Below, piece after piece: positions 60,389 through 64,000 of a stretch of DNA of 64,000 nucleotides. Positions within the stretch are counted from its first letter, which is position 1. Each line of letters opens with the position of its first letter. The stretch lies in the NCBI GenBank assembly GCA_024235035.1, contig JACKNE010000013.1, forward strand, positions 62,001 to 126,000, in the 5' to 3' direction. The position numbers and the translations under genes are program-made. The notes beneath the pieces were generated by a model, which did not search any database, was not told where the DNA came from, and saw nothing but the letters and a program-made list of their open reading frames with translations. This DNA comes from Gammaproteobacteria bacterium (lineage in GTDB: Bacteria > Pseudomonadota > Gammaproteobacteria > Competibacterales > Competibacteraceae).

Positions 60389-63300
60389 ATGTCTGCTGAA
60401 AATCTGCCCGCCTGGCAAACGCTGCAATCGCTGCTGCCTAAACTCAAAACCGCGCAACGTGCTTTAGCCCAGTCGTGCATTGACTTGGCCCAACGCAGTG
60501 GCATCGAGCGCATTCTACTGACCGAGTTGGTGCAGGAACATTTCGGCGCTGCCGCGAATGCACGCACCCTGAGCAGCTTGCGCCAGACCAAGAAGCGTTT
60601 GAATGAGGAATTGGCGACGCTGGGTGCAGGCATCGAGTTGGCAGTGGATGAAGGCGGCAAGCTGGAAACCCGCGCCTGTTATCTACGAGCACCCGGCAGG
60701 GGCAAGGAAAAGGAGATTGAGGAGCTGGCGGATGCGCTCAATTACGACCGCGACCGAGGAAAACATGTCCCGCCCAAGGCTCGACCGCTCAACGAGCCAG
60801 CCCCAGTCGAAATTCCCATTTCCTACAGTCATGCGGATAAGCAACTGGTGCGCGAACTTCATGCGCGCCTGCAAGTGCTCCTCAATGCCCGGAAAACCAA
60901 GCGTCCATATCGTCTGCGGCGTGACGAGCGCGATGTCGAACTCTCAAGTCCGCTCGATCCGCAGATTGCTGCACTCTTCAAGGTGGGAACCATCGCGCTG
61001 TTCATGTTGAGCTTCGATTTCTTCAAAAGCAATTACTGCCAAGCCAATGAAGTTCCTAAATTTATCGATTCGAAGGGCAAAAATAAGGATGGCAAAAGAG
61101 CCATCTGTATCCCGGTCGCCCTTGAACACCCGTACCTCCAGCATGTACCCGAAAAATTCAAGCAAAGAGTCATTGCGTTCCACGAAGGGGTGAACGAACG
61201 GCAAAAATCCTGGCGGCAATTATGTGAAGACGGGCTGGAATCAGAAAAAGATGCTTTTCTTCATCGCATTGCCGATGAAATCATCGCGGCGGCGGATGCC
61301 TTGGCAGAACCAGACGATCTTCCTCCCGATGGCGGCTCCTCGCCAGATCGGCGTGATAAGAAACAGCGTATGGAAGAGGTGATTGGTGAGCTGGCCGAGT
61401 TCATCCCGAAAGACATTCTGTCAGAGCACTGTACCCCACTGCGTGCGAGACATTTAGGAACGCTGGACCGCAAGAACGAGCGTGATTTGACGGTCGAGGC
61501 CGACGAAACCGGGGTGGATTTGATTCCGGCATTGGTCGAATGGAGCAAAGACCCCAACGCACCGCCGTTTTGCGCGCTGTTGGGTGAGTACGGGACTGGC
61601 AAGACGGTGAGCTGTCAGATGCTCGCCGAGCAGGTCAACACCGAACGCAAGCAACAAACAGCCGGCGCAATACCGTTGGTGCTGTACTTCGATTTGCGGC
61701 AAGTCGATGCGCGGCGGCTTACCGATTTTGCCGTCGAGCCGATTCTCGAACAGTTGCTCAACAGCATCGATTATGCGCACAAGCTCAAGGCGCGGGCATT
61801 GATCGACTGGGTGCGCACCCACCCGACGCTGGTCATTTTCGACGGTCTGGACGAAGTGTTGGTGCATCTCGACCCCAAGCAGGGCCGGGACTTTACTCGG
61901 GCGCTATGGGGGATTTATCCGCCGGCCTATTGGCAACCACCTGTCCATAAAGACTCGGCTGCAATCGGGCCATCGCCCACCCGGACGCATGCGGCCAGCA
62001 AGCTGTTGCTCTCCTGCCGCAGTCACTACTTCCGCACCGTCGCCGATGAGCGGGCGTTGTTCGCCGGGCAGGATCGCGAGTCGATCCGTTCCAGCGATTA
62101 CCGCGCTTATCTGATGCTGCCCTTCAATGATGAACAGATCCTCGATTACCTGAAACGCCATTTTCCGCAGCGCGACCCTGAGCAAACGATCGAACTGATC
62201 GCCAGCATCCACAACCTCAGGGAACTGGCTCAACGGCCTGTGTTGCTGCGCCAGATCGGCGCTGAATTGGCTGAACTGGAACAGCGCAAGATCGCCGGGC
62301 AACCCATCAATACTGCCGTGCTGTACGGTTTGTTCGTCGAACGCTGGTTGCACCGCGACGACACCAAGCACCAGCTCAGTCTGCCGCACAAGCAGATGTT
62401 GATGGCTCATTTGGCCGCGGAATTGACACGACGCGGGGTGCGCGAACTCGCCTACGAGCGGGTCGAAGACTGGCTGGATCGGTTCATCGCCACCCGGCCT
62501 GCTTGGGAAAGCGTCTATCGCGGCACTGATCGGGAAATCCTCAAGGAAGATTTACGTACTGCGACCTTTATCGTGCGGCCCGACGAAAAGAAGTTCCGCT
62601 TCGCCCATACCTCGCTGCAAGAATATTTTCTGGCCAACTATCTGCTGCACACGCTGATGGCCGGCGATGGGGAAGGATGTCGTTTACCGTTGCCGTCACC
62701 GGAAACCTTCGCCTTCTTCGCCGAACGCTGGCAAGTGGCCGCCGCCGATGAAGACGACCGGCTGCCGGAGGCCGAGCGTACCTTGGCCGGGTTGTTGGAG
62801 CAAGCTGCGCCAGGGCGCAGCGAAACCGCCCTGGCTGCCTGGCTGGCCCTGCATCGCCTGGGGTTGACGCCGCCTCGTCCTGCTCGTTTCGATCTGCGGG
62901 GTTGCAATCTGCGCGAGTGGACGGTGGATGGCGGTGAAAAAGGCTTGTCACTGGGAGCCGTCGATTTCAGCGCTGCCGACCTGTGGCAAAGCTGCTGGCG
63001 ACGGGTCCAACTAGCAGGTACACGGCTCGACCGGGCCAATACCTCAGACAGTGAATGGCATGAGGTCAATCTGGAACGCGCCACCGCACCGGGGGCGGAT
63101 TTAGATGGAGCCATCTTTCGCCATTCGCATTTGATCCATGCCGATTTCAGCGCTGCCGAACACACGGGAGCACACTATCTATTCTGTGAGCGAACTGCTG
63201 CCCGACTGCCGCTGACGCCGTCGATTCGTTTCGCCCCAAGTGACACTGGTGTCGCGTTGGCAACTCTCCAACCACAGGTGTTCGCCGGGCATTCCGGTTC

Positions 63301-64000
63301 GGTTTTGGCCTGCGCCTTTTCGCCGGACGGGCGCTGGCTGGCCTCGGCGGGGGACGATGGCACGCTGCGCTTGTGGGACCTGGCCGGGCGGGTGGAGGCC
63401 CACGTCTTCGCCGGGCATTCCGGTTCGGTTTGGGCCTGCGCCTTTTCGCCGGACGGGCGCTGGCTGGCCTCGGCGGGGGACAATGGCACGCTGCGCCTGT
63501 GGGACCTGGCCGGGCGGGTGGAGGCCCACGTGTTCGCCGGGCATTCCGGTTCGGTTTCGGCCTGCGCCTTTTCGCCGGACGGGCGTTGGCTGGCCTCGGC
63601 GGGGGACGATGGCACGCTGCGCTTGTGGGACCTGGCCGGGCGGGTGGCAGCCCATGTCTTCGCCGGGCTTTCCGGTTCGGTTTGGGCCTGCGCCTTTTCG
63701 CCGGATGGGCGCTGGCTGGCCTCGGCGGGGGACGATGGCACGCTGCGCTTGTGGGACCTGCCCGGGCGGGTGGAAACCCATGTCTTCGCCAGGCATTCCG
63801 GTTCGGTTTTGGCCTGCGCCTTTTCGCCGGACGGGCGCTGGCTGGCCTCGGCGGAGGCCGATCGCACGCTGCGCTTGTGGGACCTGGCCGGGCGGGTGGC
63901 AGCCCATGTCTTCGCCGGGCATTCCGATTGGGTTTGGGCCTGCGCCTTTTCGCCAGACGGGCGCTGGCTGGCCTCGGCGGGGGACGATGGCACGCTGCGC
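60389..64000 (+). CDS. TIR-NACHT-pentapeptide-WD40 STAND protein (3' end beyond window)
   Basis: The frame runs from the ATG at 60389 (GAGGTGAAGG upstream) to the window edge, 1204 codons. An N-terminal helical, possibly winged-helix part (about 1-120) is followed by a TIR domain (about 140-260): IPISYSHADK starts it and the NADase Glu221 lies in SNYCQANEVPKF. The NACHT ATPase has Walker A GEYGTGKT (399-406) and Walker B FDGLDE (484-489). A helical region, then degenerate pentapeptide-like repeats (about 834-935) and WD40 repeats from residue 965 to the edge follow. By analogy with bacterial TIR-STAND and bNACHT proteins it probably senses infection and depletes NAD+; the stop codon and neighbours lie outside. 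Confidence 0.88.
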   Translation, partial: MSAENLPAWQTLQSLLPKLKTAQRALAQSCIDLAQRSGIERILLTELVQEHFGAAANARTLSSLRQTKKRLNEELATLGAGIELAVDEGGKLETRACYLRAPGRGKEKEIEELADALNYDRDRGKHVPPKARPLNEPAPVEIPISYSHADKQLVRELHARLQVLLNARKTKRPYRLRRDERDVELSSPLDPQIAALFKVGTIALFMLSFDFFKSNYCQANEVPKFIDSKGKNKDGKRAICIPVALEHPYLQHVPEKFKQRVIAFHEGVNERQKSWRQLCEDGLESEKDAFLHRIADEIIAAADALAEPDDLPPDGGSSPDRRDKKQRMEEVIGELAEFIPKDILSEHCTPLRARHLGTLDRKNERDLTVEADETGVDLIPALVEWSKDPNAPPFCALLGEYGTGKTVSCQMLAEQVNTERKQQTAGAIPLVLYFDLRQVDARRLTDFAVEPILEQLLNSIDYAHKLKARALIDWVRTHPTLVIFDGLDEVLVHLDPKQGRDFTRALWGIYPPAYWQPPVHKDSAAIGPSPTRTHAASKLLLSCRSHYFRTVADERALFAGQDRESIRSSDYRAYLMLPFNDEQILDYLKRHFPQRDPEQTIELIASIHNLRELAQRPVLLRQIGAELAELEQRKIAGQPINTAVLYGLFVERWLHRDDTKHQLSLPHKQMLMAHLAAELTRRGVRELAYERVEDWLDRFIATRPAWESVYRGTDREILKEDLRTATFIVRPDEKKFRFAHTSLQEYFLANYLLHTLMAGDGEGCRLPLPSPETFAFFAERWQVAAADEDDRLPEAERTLAGLLEQAAPGRSETALAAWLALHRLGLTPPRPARFDLRGCNLREWTVDGGEKGLSLGAVDFSAADLWQSCWRRVQLAGTRLDRANTSDSEWHEVNLERATAPGADLDGAIFRHSHLIHADFSAAEHTGAHYLFCERTAARLPLTPSIRFAPSDTGVALATLQPQVFAGHSGSVLACAFSPDGRWLASAGDDGTLRLWDLAGRVEAHVFAGHSGSVWACAFSPDGRWLASAGDNGTLRLWDLAGRVEAHVFAGHSGSVSACAFSPDGRWLASAGDDGTLRLWDLAGRVAAHVFAGLSGSVWACAFSPDGRWLASAGDDGTLRLWDLPGRVETHVFARHSGSVLACAFSPDGRWLASAEADRTLRLWDLAGRVAAHVFAGHSDWVWACAFSPDGRWLASAGDDGTLR
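63281..64000 (+). repeat. Six near-identical 126-bp WD40-coding repeats
   Basis: Units start at 63281, 63407, 63533, 63659, 63785 and 63911, each exactly 126 bases (42 residues) and the last one cut by the window edge. The protein unit reads FAGHSGSVxACAFSPDGRW then LASAGDDGTLRLWDL, a perfect WD40 blade with GH and WD ends. Copies differ by only a few bases, which indicates recent amplification or ongoing gene conversion. Confidence 0.95.

Noticed and set aside
63281..64000. CRISPR-like reading of the regular repeats
   Set aside because: Units are 126 bases, in frame, and encode WD40 blades; there are no spacers.

Overview
The window reads as a chromosomal segment of a proteobacterium, most likely a gammaproteobacterium. 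Pointers are the MASE1-GGDEF and hybrid-kinase signalling proteins, a YdeP-type oxidoreductase, a YnbA/YnbB-like phospholipid gene set, a DUF692/DUF2282 bufferin operon with its own ECF sigma factor, and good sigma-54-like promoter matches. An environmental Competibacter-like lineage is possible, but that is a guess from gene style only. Coding density is high. I see no tRNA, rRNA or CRISPR array and no intact insertion sequence; mobile DNA appears only as remnants.

Layout. 0-8.5 kb: signalling and transport (PAS fragment, hybrid histidine kinase, isochorismatase-like hydrolase, membrane diguanylate cyclase with an intact I-site, AEC permease, MgtE with an extended N-terminus). 8.8-20 kb: a large glycosyltransferase island. 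A minus-strand run of five glycosyltransferases (GT32, two tandem GT4 paralogues, a GT10 fucosyltransferase and a fifth putative enzyme), mostly overlapping, faces a plus-strand run of GT4, a PqqD-like protein, an HPr-kinase-like ATPase, a 54-residue peptide that is almost only a twin-arginine signal, and a GT2. A DUF-type nucleotidyltransferase converges on it. This is the best candidate for an undescribed peptide- or glycan-modification system. 20-27 kb: methyltransferases, a DUF6795 protein with a class 3 lipase, an AraC regulator and hypotheticals.

27-31 kb: a compact queuosine-precursor operon queF-queC-queD-queE, in which the QueD homologue is a fusion of three PTPS-like domains. 31-43 kb: YdeP-like molybdopterin oxidoreductase, DUF2721 protein, an aminotransferase/aldo-keto-reductase pair that share an immunoglobulin-like module, a small acidic peptide, a kexin-like S8 peptidase, an IS6 transposase remnant and a radical SAM protein. 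43-48 kb: phospholipid synthesis trio, amidase, ABC exporter. 48-52 kb: glycerate kinase, gamma-glutamyltransferase, exonuclease. 52.7-56 kb: bufferin operon (bufA-bufB-bufC, sigma, anti-sigma). 56-60.3 kb: Ada, alkaline phosphatase, REP-like palindromes and a secreted protein. 60.4 kb to the end: a TIR-NACHT-WD40 STAND protein, cut by the window edge, with near-identical 126-bp WD40 repeats, probably an immune sensor.

All functional calls come from motif reading by eye. Family names are established knowledge, and system-level roles are inference.
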